Positions 18,241 to 26,617 of a stretch of DNA of 64,000 bases are shown here, in pieces (within the stretch, counting starts at the first letter, position 1; every line of letters starts with the position of its first letter). The stretch comes from CAJXII01 sp965242915. Lineage in GTDB: Bacteria; Campylobacterota; Campylobacteria; Campylobacterales; Arcobacteraceae. The DNA lies in NCBI GenBank assembly GCA_965242915.1, contig CBDETN010000025.1, positions 145,969-209,968 of the forward strand, written 5' to 3'. The notes beneath the pieces are model-generated. The model worked only from the letters and a program-made list of their open reading frames with translations, made no database searches and had not been told where the DNA came from. The translations under genes and the position numbers were made by a program.

Positions 18241-18246
18241 AATTAA

Positions 18247-18306
18247 AATTTCGGGGACAGGATCAATGCCATGAAATTAAATTCCGGGGACAAAATCCTA
18301 ATTATT
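18247..18306 (+). repeat. Paired GGGGACA-type repeats
   Basis: Two copies of AATTyCGGGGACA lie at 18247-18263 and 18280-18306. A third copy with the same downstream extension (CTAATTATTA) lies at 25406-25434. Such motifs resemble the short boundary sequences around REP-associated Y1 transposases, but no such transposase gene is in the window. Confidence 0.5.
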
Positions 18307-18314
18307 AAATAAAT

Positions 18315-18557
18315 ATGAAATATACAGGAGAACAACAAAGCAACCCAAACCTAAATAATCTCCTAACATATTTAAAACTATCTCATAATATTCAACAATA
18401 CAATCAACTAAAAGAAGTATATTATTATCTCTATTTACTAGCAGAAAAGAAAGAGAAAAAAACAAACTTCTTCAATAAACTAATAAACCTAAACAGTCAA
18501 ATAGAATTCTACAGAGCAAAAGGCAATAGCACACTTCTCTGGTTCCCACTCTCCTGA
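18315..18557 (+). CDS. Orphan leader ORF related to Rhs cassette leaders
   Basis: This 80-aa ORF shares LNNLLxYxKLSxNIQQYNQL and KEVYYYLYLLA with the leaders fused to the Rhs cassettes at 15956 and 18607. Here the sequence continues with a Lys-rich helical part (AEKKEKKTNFFNKLINLNSQ) instead of Rhs repeats, and the frame ends inside the palindrome at 18541. It may be the source gene of the leader, or itself the 5' part of a broken cassette. No known domain. Confidence 0.45.
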   Translation: MKYTGEQQSNPNLNNLLTYLKLSHNIQQYNQLKEVYYYLYLLAEKKEKKTNFFNKLINLNSQIEFYRAKGNSTLLWFPLS

Positions 18558-18609
18558 GTGGGCAACCCATATATAAAGTAAACACAAAAGAAACAGTTAA
18601 ATAAATATG
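18541..18609 (+). repeat. Cassette-boundary repeat, copy 2
   Basis: The palindrome at 18541-18567 and the following spacer are identical to 15890-15958 as far as can be read. The unit ends in the ATG of the third Rhs cassette. Confidence 0.8.
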
Positions 18610-19085
18610 ATAAATAAAAAACAAACAACTCCATATCTAAATAATCTACTATCATACATAAAACTATCACAAAATATCCAACAATACAACCAACTAAAAG
18701 AAGTATATTATTATCTCTATTTAATAGCCCATCAAGTTAAAACAGCAGGAACAAATAACTACACTTATGATGCAAACGGTAATGTAATAAAAAAGAATAA
18801 TACAACCATAGAATATAACTCAAACAATAAACCGACACAATTAAAAAACCAAACAACCACAACACAATTTTTCTATAACTCAAACAAACAAAGATATAAA
18901 AAAATACTAAACGGTAACACAACCTTTTATATAGGTAAACACTATGAAGAAGAATACACCCAAAACAATACACTCTTAAAAAAGAATTACATCTACGCTG
19001 GCAACGAGTTAATAGCAATTCATACAACAGAAGATGACGGCAACCTAATTCTCCCTCAAAACAGATACTTACATAAAGATTCACT
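18541..19085 (+). repeat. Long direct repeat of 15890-16434
   Basis: The 545 bp from the palindrome to the IS3-2 insertion point duplicate 15890-16434 almost perfectly, at an offset of 2651 bp. One difference was noticed (ACTATAG versus ACCATAG near 16155/18806). Similarity continues after the IS at 20389. This indicates a recent duplication of the cassette. Confidence 0.8.
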
Positions 19086-19140
19086 TGATCTGGTAACCTA
19101 CATTCATATTCAGAAATTAAATCAATCTGAGTTAAAATAA
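18607..19140 (+). pseudogene. Displaced Rhs cassette C, 5' part (interrupted by IS3-2)
   Basis: This piece has the same leader and YD-repeat region as cassette B. The reading frame is cut after KDSL by IS3-2, which adds a short out-of-place tail (DLVTYIHIQKL). The 3' part resumes at 20389. Removing the IS and one copy of the 3-bp duplication would restore a continuous frame of about 568 codons. Confidence 0.8.
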
Positions 19141-19144
19141 GAAT

Positions 19145-19471
19145 ATGAAAGTAGAACAAATGAAAAACAGCAAACACACAAAAGAATTTAGAGATTCAAC
19201 AGTACAATTAGCAATAAATAGTGATGAAACCATAGTTAAAATTGCTAGGGATTTAGACATCAATGAGAAAACATTATATCATTGGATAAGAGTTTATAAA
19301 AAAGCAAATAATATAACAACAGATGATAGATATACAGTACAAAAATCATCTATCTCAAAAGAAACAATAGTTCAAGAAAATATAAGACTTAGAAAAGAAA
19401 ATAAGCTATTAAAACAAGAGCGAGATATTTTAAAAAAGGCAACAGCATACTTTGCAAAAGAAACTCTATAA
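19145..19471 (+). CDS. IS3-family transposase OrfA
   Basis: This 108-aa protein has an N-terminal HTH (VKIARDLDINEKTLYHWI) and a zipper-like helix (ENIRLRKENKLLKQERDIL). A slippery A6G run at 19432-19438 precedes the stop. The -1 frame is open into orfB, which predicts an OrfAB fusion transposase. Confidence 0.9.
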   Translation: MKVEQMKNSKHTKEFRDSTVQLAINSDETIVKIARDLDINEKTLYHWIRVYKKANNITTDDRYTVQKSSISKETIVQENIRLRKENKLLKQERDILKKATAYFAKETL

Positions 19472-19482
19472 AGTATGCTTGG

Positions 19483-20346
19483 ATGAAAGAATATCAAGTG
19501 AGTTTCAGTATTACATTAATGTGTAAAATATTTAAAGTAAATGTATCTAGTTACTATCATTGGATTAAAAATGGTAGTGTTATTAAAAAAGTAGATAAAA
19601 AGTTAAATGAACTTATAAAGATAGTATTTATACAATCAAGACAAACTTATGGGACTAGAAGGATTAAAAAGAAACTTGTTGAAAATTTAGGTTTAATTGT
19701 TTCAAGACAACACATTAGTAGAATTATGAAAGATTTAAACTTATCTGTAAAAATGAAAAGAAGATTTAAAGTAAATACTACAAATTCTAATCATAACTAT
19801 CCAATTGCTCCGAATATTCTAAATAGAGATTTTTATGCATCAGCTCCAGATGAAAAATATGTTGGTGATATTACTTATATACCTACTGCACAAGGTTGGC
19901 TTTACCTTGCAACTGTGATTGATTTATATTCAAGAAAAGTGGTTGGTTGGTCAATGGCTGATAATATGAAAACAACACTTGTAAATGATGCTTTAAATAT
20001 GGCTATAAAGTATAGAAATCCACCTAAAGGACTTTTATGGCATACAGATAGAGGAAGTCAATATGCTTCTTATGAACATAAAGATTTATTAAAAAAATAT
20101 GGGATAGTTCAAAGTATGAGTAGAAAAGGTAATTGTTGGGATAATGCAGTTGCTGAAAGTTTTTTCCATACTTTAAAAACTGAACTTACTCATCATGAGA
20201 TATTTTATACTAAAGCTCAAGCTAACCAAAAAATATTTGAATATATAGAAATATTTTACAATAGAGAAAGGATGCATAGTACAAATAATAATTTATCACC
20301 AGTAGAATTTGAAGAAAAAATGTTACAAATAGAAATGGCTGCTTAG
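19483..20346 (+). CDS. IS3-family transposase OrfB (DDE integrase)
   Basis: This 287-aa catalytic part has D in YVGDITYIPT, D in WHTDRGSQYA and E in NAVAESFFHTL, with an upstream HTH_21-like segment (YGTRRIKKKL). It looks complete. Its frame is open upstream as far as the A6G site in orfA. Confidence 0.9.
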   Translation: MKEYQVSFSITLMCKIFKVNVSSYYHWIKNGSVIKKVDKKLNELIKIVFIQSRQTYGTRRIKKKLVENLGLIVSRQHISRIMKDLNLSVKMKRRFKVNTTNSNHNYPIAPNILNRDFYASAPDEKYVGDITYIPTAQGWLYLATVIDLYSRKVVGWSMADNMKTTLVNDALNMAIKYRNPPKGLLWHTDRGSQYASYEHKDLLKKYGIVQSMSRKGNCWDNAVAESFFHTLKTELTHHEIFYTKAQANQKIFEYIEIFYNRERMHSTNNNLSPVEFEEKMLQIEMAA

Positions 20347-20388
20347 AATAGTTTATTCTGAGTATGAATTTAAGTTACCAGATCAACT

Positions 20389-21616
20389 AGGTTCAATAGA
20401 TACTATAACAAATGAATCAGGAGTAGTAATTCAAAGATTAGCTTACACTCCTTTCGGTAAACAAATAGTACAATCTTGGATAAATCAAAATCAATCTATT
20501 AAACCCTTAGTCAAAAGAGGATATACTGGTCATGAGCATATTAAAGAACATAATCTTATACATATGAATGGTAGAGTGTATGACCCAACTATTGGAAGAT
20601 TTCTTTCAGCAGATACAATTATCCCTTATATGTATAATACGCAGTCTTTTAATAGATATTCTTATGTTAGGAATAATCCTTTAAAGTATATTGATCCTTC
20701 TGGGCATTGGGGATTTAGTAGTTTTACTAGGGTTTTTAAGAAGATTGTTAAAAATACTCATACACTATTTAAAAAAACAGATGTAGGTGCAAGAATACTT
20801 TATTCCAAACCTGTAAAAAGATTTTTTATAAAGTATAAATGGGCAAGAACTGTAGGAACTATGGTTTCTGCTTACTTTGGAGGACCAGCAGGAGCTGCTG
20901 CTTTCTCTGCGTATTTAACAGAGATACAAGGTGGTAGTTATTCTGATATGTTAAAATCAGCAGTAATTACATACGCAAGTGCATATGTAGCTAAAGGTAT
21001 TGGTGATGCATATGGACATGATTCAAGTTTTTTAGTTGAAAATGGTGGTGGAACTGGATATGCAAGTGTTACGACTGGTTATACTAATGCAGGAATGAAA
21101 GCTGTGGCACATGGATTAAGTAGAGTTGCATTTGCTAAAGCTCAAGGACAAAAGACTAGTTCAGCTTTTTGGAGTGGGTTTGTTGCTAGTGGATTTAGTG
21201 TAGGAAATGAAGGATATGGTGAAGCAGCAGGGAGAACTGCAATAATGGCAATTGTTGGTGGAACAACTTCTGAAATCTCCGGTGGTAAGTTTGCTAATGG
21301 TGCTGTTACTGCGGCTTTTGTGCATCTTTATAATGCTGAAAATTTTGGACAGAAAGTTATGAATAAACTTACACAAGGGTATTATGAAGTAAAAGGTGCA
21401 TATAATAATTTAACTAGTACTCCTATTGGAAGAATTGCTGTATCTGCTACTACGGCTGCTGTTGGTGGTGGTGTTAGTGGTTATAAATTTTGTGGTTCTG
21501 TATGTGTAGTACCTGGAGTTATTTTAGGAACGGGTGGAGGACTCATAAAAGGTAGTATTAAAGAAGCAACAAACTATTACGAAATTAGAGATAAATTAAT
21601 TAGGGGGAGTCAATAA
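20389..21616 (+). pseudogene. Displaced Rhs cassette C, 3' part with toxin tail C
   Basis: The frame resumes as LGSIDTITNESG directly after the IS3-2 target duplication. It contains the Rhs-core signature, the pre-toxin region ending FANGAVTAAFVHLYNAE, and a tail of about 90 residues that differs from A and B. Part of the tail is glycine-rich and hydrophobic (TTAAVGGGVSG, VPGVILGTGGGLI), suggesting a membrane-active toxin like tail A. A separate translation start could be the ATG at 20564. The stop overlaps the start of a 33-aa membrane ORF (TAATG). Confidence 0.78.
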
Positions 21617-21717
21617 TGAAATTTTTTCTTAATCTATGGGCTAGTATAGAATATTATGGGGGAGTATTGCTTATCTTTGGAGTAATACTATATGCTATTT
21701 ACAAAATATTATTTTAG
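21616..21717 (+). CDS. Putative 33-aa single-TM immunity peptide C
   Basis: ATG 21616 overlaps the stop of Rhs cassette C by one base, with GGGGGAG a few bases upstream as ribosome site. The 33-aa product is one hydrophobic helix (YGGVLLIFGVILYAIYKILF) after a short amphipathic start. Position matches the immunity genes behind tails A and B. A membrane peptide fits a membrane-active tail. It is short and has no homologue I recognise. Confidence 0.5.
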   Translation: MKFFLNLWASIEYYGGVLLIFGVILYAIYKILF

Positions 21718-21802
21718 TTATAGAAAATCCGAAAAAATTGCTGGTTCACTGGTTCCCACTCTCCTGAGACTGTGAAATAACCTAAATAATTTTTAGGTTA
21801 TT

Positions 21803-22132
21803 TCAGCAATCAAGTTTTTGATTTTTATAAATTCCAAATAATTTAATAAATCTAAAGTAATATTCTAAATTCATTGCATATATCAAGATATACTCTTCTA
21901 TATCTTTTCTTATTTGTGTTAAATTACCTTTTTGTATGGATAGTATAAGTTTTTGAAATAGATTTATCCCTATAAGATTTAACATTCGTTTAAAATTATA
22001 GGTAAACATTATCAAGGCATTTTCACCTGATACTTTATTTTCACCTCTTACTAAAAAATGATCCCATCCAAGTGTTCTTTTTATAGTTCCAAATGGATGT
22101 TCTGCTATTACTAAAGAAAGTTTGCTGCACAA
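21803..22132 (-). pseudogene. IS1182-like transposase, C-terminal fragment
   Basis: This 109-aa segment contains the usual transposase C-terminus (EHPFGTIKRTLGWDHFLVRG, then YNFKRMLNLIG). It lies in a different frame from the N-terminal 440 aa and overlaps them by 22 bp. A TAG closes its frame just upstream, so it cannot be translated as one protein without a frameshift. Confidence 0.8.
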
Positions 22133-23433
22133 CCGCTATTCGCTACTTTTGAACCTCTTTTTTTAACTATATCTTTATATTCTTGTATTTTCATTTTTTT
22201 ATTATGTTGTTCTGTAATATGTTCATATTCCCATCTATATAGTTGTTTATACGGTGTTTTAGTTGGAATACATTTATCTTTTAACGGACAAGCTTTACAT
22301 ACTAGACTTGTTCCTGTATATTTAAAACTAATTTTATTATTTTTTATTTGTATGGTAGCTCTTTTATTTAATTGTTTATTATTAGGACAAATATAACAAT
22401 CATTTTCTTTATCATAATTAAATTTATCTTTTGGAAACTTACCTTTATCTATTTGTGCTTGTTGCTTATTAGCTTCTGGAACTATTGCATTAATATTATC
22501 TTCAACACACTTTTTAAATTCTTTACCACTATAATATCCTGTATCAGCTACTATATCTAATTTATTAACTTCTAGATTTTCTTTAGTTTCTTGTGACATT
22601 TTATGAAGTTGATTGAAATCATTACCTTTTGTAGATATATTAGTAGCCACTATAAATTTAAATGTACTATCTACTACTATTTGTGAATTATAAGCCATAA
22701 GGTTATGTGATGGTTTTTTCATTAAAGTTGCATCAGGGTCTGTTTTATTATATTGAGTTTTATTTAACTTTTCTAATAATTTTAAATTATTTGATAACTC
22801 TTTTTGTTGATATTTTAATTTTCTTAAATCTTTAGGTAATTTACTAGTTATAGTTAATGGTTGTATTTGTTTATCTGAAAACTCTAATAGCTTTAAATAT
22901 TTCTCTATCTCATCTTCAACTTTAGTTAAATCTTTATCTAAAGTTTTTTTCATAATAAGTTGATTTTTAGAAGCATTAGCTCTTAAAAATGCACCATCTA
23001 AAGCTTTTATACCATCTCCTATTAAATTAACATTTTTACACAATAGTACAAATTCTTTAAATACTTGTTTTAAAGCTTTTGGATTATTTTTTCTAAAGTC
23101 CGCAATTGTATGATAGCTTGGTGTTAATCCAGAAGTTAACCATATTAGTTCTATATTTCTTTTAATCTCTTTTTCTAAAGCTCTACTGCTTCTAATTTTA
23201 TTTATATATCCATAGATATATATCTTTAATAGTAATGATGGATTATAAGCTTTCTGACCATCTATCCTATCACTTTTTCTAGTATCATCAAATCCTAATT
23301 TTTCTAAATCCAATATATTTACATATGATTCTATTACTCTTACACTATTATCTTCATCTACATAATCATCAATACTTGGTGGAAATAATTGTGGTTGATT
23401 TCTTTCTTGACCTTGTTTATATTTAGTAGTCAT
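22111..23433 (-). pseudogene. IS1182-like transposase, N-terminal fragment
   Basis: The 440-aa product has the DUF772-like N-terminus (DGQKAYNPSLLLKIYIYGYI), a DDE-type catalytic region (DGAFLRANASK, DTGYYSG) and a Cys-rich zinc-ribbon-like region (CKACPLKDKC). It stops at GCAANFL, where the normal protein would continue into EHPFGTIKR, found in another frame. The transposase is therefore probably inactive unless recoded. Confidence 0.8.
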
Positions 23434-23574
23434 AAAATACCTTTTAAAGCCTATTGTATATGGCCTTATATGATATTATTATATCAAAATATTGATTTGT
23501 ATTTGATGAAATTATAGTGTATTTTTTTATTATATTGAGACTGTAAATATAGTTATTTCACAGTCTCTCCTGAG

Positions 23575-23723
23575 TGGGAATCCATATATAAATTAAATAT
23601 AAAAGAAACGGTTAAATAAATATGAAACATACAATGGAACAACTTAAAGATATACACTCCCACTTGGAAAGTGGGAGCGAGAAAAGTATCTTGCATCTGG
23701 GGCTTCTTGCCACTTGCATTTAG
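23575..23723 (+). pseudogene. Remnant of a fourth cassette leader
   Basis: After the split palindrome comes a spacer matching the other boundary units with several substitutions, then an ATG at 23622 starting MKHTMEQ, similar to MKYTGEQ at 18315. The frame ends after 33 codons. A strong hairpin lies inside it (CTCCCACTT 23657-23665 with AAGTGGGAG 23669-23677). IS3-3 is inserted 23 bp further on. This is probably the eroded start of another cassette. Confidence 0.5.
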
Positions 23724-23745
23724 TAGTTGCGTCAAGCACATTGTT

Positions 23746-25078
23746 TATAATACCCCAAGAAAATAAGAACGAAAAAATAAGATTCTTATTCCTAAAAAGT
23801 TAAAATAATAAAATATTTAATAGGGGTAAAAAATGAGTACAAAAAGAAGAATATTTACAGCAAAATTTAAAACAAAAATTGTTTTAGAAGTTTTAAAAGG
23901 TGAAAAGACTTTAAATGAGATAGCAAGTAAAAATAATATAACACCTAAAAATATCCAAAATTGGAAGAAGATATTTTTGGATAATGCAGAGTTGGCAATG
24001 GAGCCTGTAAAGGCTATCAAAGAATATAAAGACGAAAACTTAAAATTACAATCTAAAATAGATGATTATGCAAAGATAGTAGGTAAAATGACAGTTGAAA
24101 AGGAATGGCTTGAGGAAAAGCTACAAAGCTTGGACTTATCTAATAAAAAAGAGTTGATAGAGTCTAAGCTAACATATATTTCAGTATCAACTCAATGTAA
24201 ACTTATAAAATTAAATCCAAGCAGCTTATATTATAAGCCTATAGAAAATAAGCATAAAATATCACTCAAAGATAAGATAAATGATATTTATGAGCAAATA
24301 CCAATATATGGAGCTTTAAAAGTTCATCAGCAACTTTTAGAAGATGGATACAATATAAGTTTGAATACTGTTTATAAATATAGACAAGAGATGGGTTTAA
24401 AGCCAATATTAGCAGTTAAACCAATAAATCTATCAATACCAGATAAGCAACATAAAAAATACTCTTACAAGCTTAGAGGAGTTGACATAGTAAAAGCAAA
24501 TCAAGTATGGAGTACGGATATAACATATATCAAGATTAATGGCGGCATGGTTTATTTAGCAGCTATAATTGATTGGTATTCTAAAGCTGTACTATCTTGG
24601 AAAATATCCAACACTATGGATTCAGCTTTAACAATGGATGTTCTAAATGAAGCATTATCGCTATATGGTAAACCTGAAATATTTAATACAGATCAAGGCA
24701 GTCAATACACAAGTCATATCCATACACAGACTTTAAAAGATAATGGCATCATTATCTCAATGGATGGTAAAGGTAGAGCTACTGATAATATTTGTATAGA
24801 GAGATTCTGGCGAAGTGCAAAAGTTGAAAGAATTTATCTAAATGAATATAACACAATTAAAGAGTTAAAAACTGATGTGAAAGATTATATTGATTTTTAT
24901 AATCATAAAAGATTTCATCAAACTTTAAATTATAAAAAACCAATGAGTTTTTATTATGATAGTTTAAAAATTAATAATAAGGATTATGATAAATTAGTTG
25001 AAATTGTGGCATAAGGTAACAGGTGAAAAAGAGAATAAGGATTTAGAAAAAGTTGTCTTGTCTTCTTGGGGTATTATA
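23746..25078 (+). mobile_element. IS3-family insertion sequence with single-frame transposase (IS3-3)
   Basis: The ends TATAATACCCCAAGAA and, on the other side, TTCTTGGGGTATTATA are inverted repeats. They are flanked by a 3-bp duplication GTT (23743-23745 and 25079-25081). Length is 1333 bp. The transposase is one continuous ORF rather than a frameshifted pair. Confidence 0.88.
23833..25014 (+). CDS. IS3-family transposase (fused OrfAB)
   Basis: This 393-aa protein has an HTH_Tnp_1 N-terminus (LNEIASKNNITPKNIQNW), a coiled linker, an HTH_21-like part (YGALKVHQQLLEDGY) and a DDE core: D in WSTDITYIKI, D in FNTDQGSQYT and E in NICIERFWRS. OrfA and OrfB equivalents are in one frame, so no programmed frameshift is needed. 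The gene appears intact. Confidence 0.92.
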   Translation: MSTKRRIFTAKFKTKIVLEVLKGEKTLNEIASKNNITPKNIQNWKKIFLDNAELAMEPVKAIKEYKDENLKLQSKIDDYAKIVGKMTVEKEWLEEKLQSLDLSNKKELIESKLTYISVSTQCKLIKLNPSSLYYKPIENKHKISLKDKINDIYEQIPIYGALKVHQQLLEDGYNISLNTVYKYRQEMGLKPILAVKPINLSIPDKQHKKYSYKLRGVDIVKANQVWSTDITYIKINGGMVYLAAIIDWYSKAVLSWKISNTMDSALTMDVLNEALSLYGKPEIFNTDQGSQYTSHIHTQTLKDNGIIISMDGKGRATDNICIERFWRSAKVERIYLNEYNTIKELKTDVKDYIDFYNHKRFHQTLNYKKPMSFYYDSLKINNKDYDKLVEIVA

Positions 25079-25083
25079 GTTTT

Positions 25084-25116
25084 AAAGTCTAAGAGAAGTT
25101 TATTCTCTTAGACTTT
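25084..25116 (+). terminator. Rho-independent terminator-like hairpin
   Basis: AAAGTCTAAGAGAA (25084-25097) and TTCTCTTAGACTTT (25103-25116) form a perfect 14-bp stem with a 5-nt loop, followed by TGTTTCT. It lies just outside IS3-3 and probably terminated a gene now lost. Confidence 0.7.
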
Positions 25117-25188
25117 TGTTTCTAGACTTATTTTTAAAACCATAAAATGGACATATTTTCTTCTTTTTTTACAATTCATTATAAATAA

Positions 25189-25256
25189 CCCTTTTTAAAC
25201 CATTACAGTACCTAGTATAACTTAAGTTTTTGTGTACTCAGATTTTTAATTAAGCC
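25189..25256 (+). repeat. Degenerate direct repeat, copy 1 (copy 2 at 25677-25745)
   Basis: Both copies share CTTTTTAAACC, then TA-AGTACCTA, TTAAGTTTTT and TTTTTAATTAAG-like blocks in the same order, with about three quarters of positions matching by eye. Copy 1 is 25189-25256 and copy 2 is 25677-25745. Function unknown. Confidence 0.5.
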
Positions 25257-25315
25257 AAAAGTTTCAAAATGAAGCTTTTTGGCTATTTTGTTCTGTTACG
25301 CTGTGTCAAGTAAAT

Positions 25316-25362
25316 TTTAAATGTACTGTAACAACCCAAGTGTTGCAAGGAATTTAAAATGA
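25316..25362 (+). repeat. Dispersed repeat shared with the broken REC-GGDEF gene region
   Basis: The block AATGTACTGT...CAAGTGTTGCAAGGAAT (25316-25362) recurs on the minus strand at 33067-33020, with about five differences over 47 bp. The second copy lies at the 5' end of the REC-GGDEF pseudogene. It may be a mobile-element end or a mobile promoter segment. Confidence 0.5.
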
Positions 25363-25405
25363 GTAATAGAAATTATTATGATTTTCTATGAATTTTATTA
25401 TATTT

Positions 25406-25434
25406 AAATTCCGGGGACAGGATACCTAATTATT
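25406..25434 (+). repeat. GGGGACA-type repeat, third copy
   Basis: AAATTCCGGGGACAGGAT followed by CTAATTATTA matches the copy at 18280-18306 and, without the extension, that at 18247-18263. Confidence 0.5.
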
Positions 25435-25861
25435 AAAAAAATAGAAACAACCAACAGAAAAAAACTGTGACGATTATCATATACAATATAAATTGGAGGT
25501 AGAATTAGAAGTAAAAAACTATAAATAAATATATAAAAGAGATGCTAAAAAAATATGTATTTTATAATTTAAATTAGTAATTGGTCAAAAGTAAAGTTCT
25601 AAAAGGGACTGTAAATCTAACTGAAACATTTTAACTAGTTATTTGGTTTTAGTTTTCTCCTTTATTAATTATAGTTGACTTTTTAAACCCTTATAGTACC
25701 TAAGTTAGATTAAGTTTTTAAGCACCCATATTTTTTATTAAGTCGATTTTTTAATCATCTAGTACAAATATCACTCAACAAAGACACCATATCACAAACA
25801 CTTGGACACTTACAAATTTGAAATATTCTCTAACAACATTTTAGCATAAAGTGTCCAAGTG

Positions 25862-26602
25862 TTAATTTATTTTTGACATAATTTTCCTCATTGATGTACC
25901 TTTTAGTTCAACTCTATGTGAAGAATGTACAATCCTATCTAATATTGCATCAGCAACAGTATCATTATTTAAATAATCATACCACTGTGATACAGGAAGT
26001 TGAGAGGTGAGAATTATTGATGATAAGTCAACTCTACTTTCTATAATTTCTAATAAATTTGTAGCATCATCAGCTGATAATGGATTTATTCCAAAGTCAT
26101 CTAAAATAAGAATACTATATTTGCTAAGTTTTCGTAAGAAATTTGTATATGTTCCATCTGCTCTTGCGATTGATATATCTTCAAGTATTGTAGGAACTCT
26201 AATATAATAAGCTTTAAATCCATCCATGATAGAACGATTAGCTAGTGCTTGTGCGAGATAAGATTTACCAGTTCCTGTTTTACCTGTAATGATAATATTT
26301 TGATAATTTCTTATAAAGTCCATATTTGCTAATCCTAAAATTTGTTCTTTATTTAAACCTCTTGTTTGCTTATAAACTAAATCTTCTAAAGTTGCTTGCT
26401 TATCTTTTATTTTTGATATATTAAAATTAAGTTTAATCCTTCTGTTGTGCTGATGTATCTCTTGGGCTTCAAGTAGGTTGTAGAGTTTCTCATTAAATGA
26501 TAATTTATCATAATTTCTATCTTCAATTTGTCGTAAGTATGCTGTTTTAAAGCCTTCTAATTTTAATTCACTCATTTTATTTGTTACTGTTTCTTGGTTC
26601 AT
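25862..26602 (-). CDS. istB: IstB-like ATPase (IS21-A)
   Basis: This 246-aa AAA+ ATPase assists IS21 transposition. It has Walker A GKTGTGKS (near residues 107-114), Walker B ILILDDFG and a sensor-like TSQLPVSQWYDYL. It looks complete. It sits 15 bp downstream of istA in the same operon. Confidence 0.92.
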   Translation of the reverse strand: MNQETVTNKMSELKLEGFKTAYLRQIEDRNYDKLSFNEKLYNLLEAQEIHQHNRRIKLNFNISKIKDKQATLEDLVYKQTRGLNKEQILGLANMDFIRNYQNIIITGKTGTGKSYLAQALANRSIMDGFKAYYIRVPTILEDISIARADGTYTNFLRKLSKYSILILDDFGINPLSADDATNLLEIIESRVDLSSIILTSQLPVSQWYDYLNNDTVADAILDRIVHSSHRVELKGTSMRKIMSKIN

Positions 26603-26617
26603 TTTTTTCTATCCTTT

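Larger units (their letters stand above)
19086..20385 (+). mobile_element. IS3-family insertion sequence (IS3-2)
   Basis: This 1300-bp element starts TGATCTGGTAAC and ends GTTACCAGATCA, with imperfect terminal repeats of about 29 bp. A 3-bp target duplication ACT flanks it (19083-19085 and 20386-20388). It is a clean insertion into Rhs cassette C. It carries orfA and orfB in a -1 frame relation. Confidence 0.92.
21769..23564 (-). mobile_element. IS1182-like element inserted in the cassette palindrome
   Basis: The ends are inverted repeats ACTGTGAAATAAC (21769) and GTTATTTCACAGT (ending 23564). They are flanked by a 10-bp direct repeat CTCTCCTGAG (21759-21768 and 23565-23574). Joining the flanks recreates CCCACTCTCCTGAGTGGG, the palindrome found upstream of cassettes B and C. 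The element therefore targeted the hairpin. The transposase gene on the minus strand is frameshifted. Confidence 0.88.
25117..25769. other. Gene-free stretch with degenerate repeats
   Basis: I see no convincing gene in this AT-rich stretch between IS3-3 and the IS21 element. It holds two degenerate copies of a segment of about 68 bp (25189-25256 and 25677-25745), a GGGGACA-type repeat (25406-25434), a 47-bp segment repeated near 33020-33067 in inverse orientation, and a hairpin formed by AGCCAAAAG and CTTTTTGGCT near 25252-25292. It looks like decayed mobile DNA. Confidence 0.6.

Noticed and set aside
23657..23677. Hairpin CTCCCACTT/AAGTGGGAG as a terminator
   Set aside because: It has no U-run and lies inside a decayed leader frame. 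It is noted within that feature instead.
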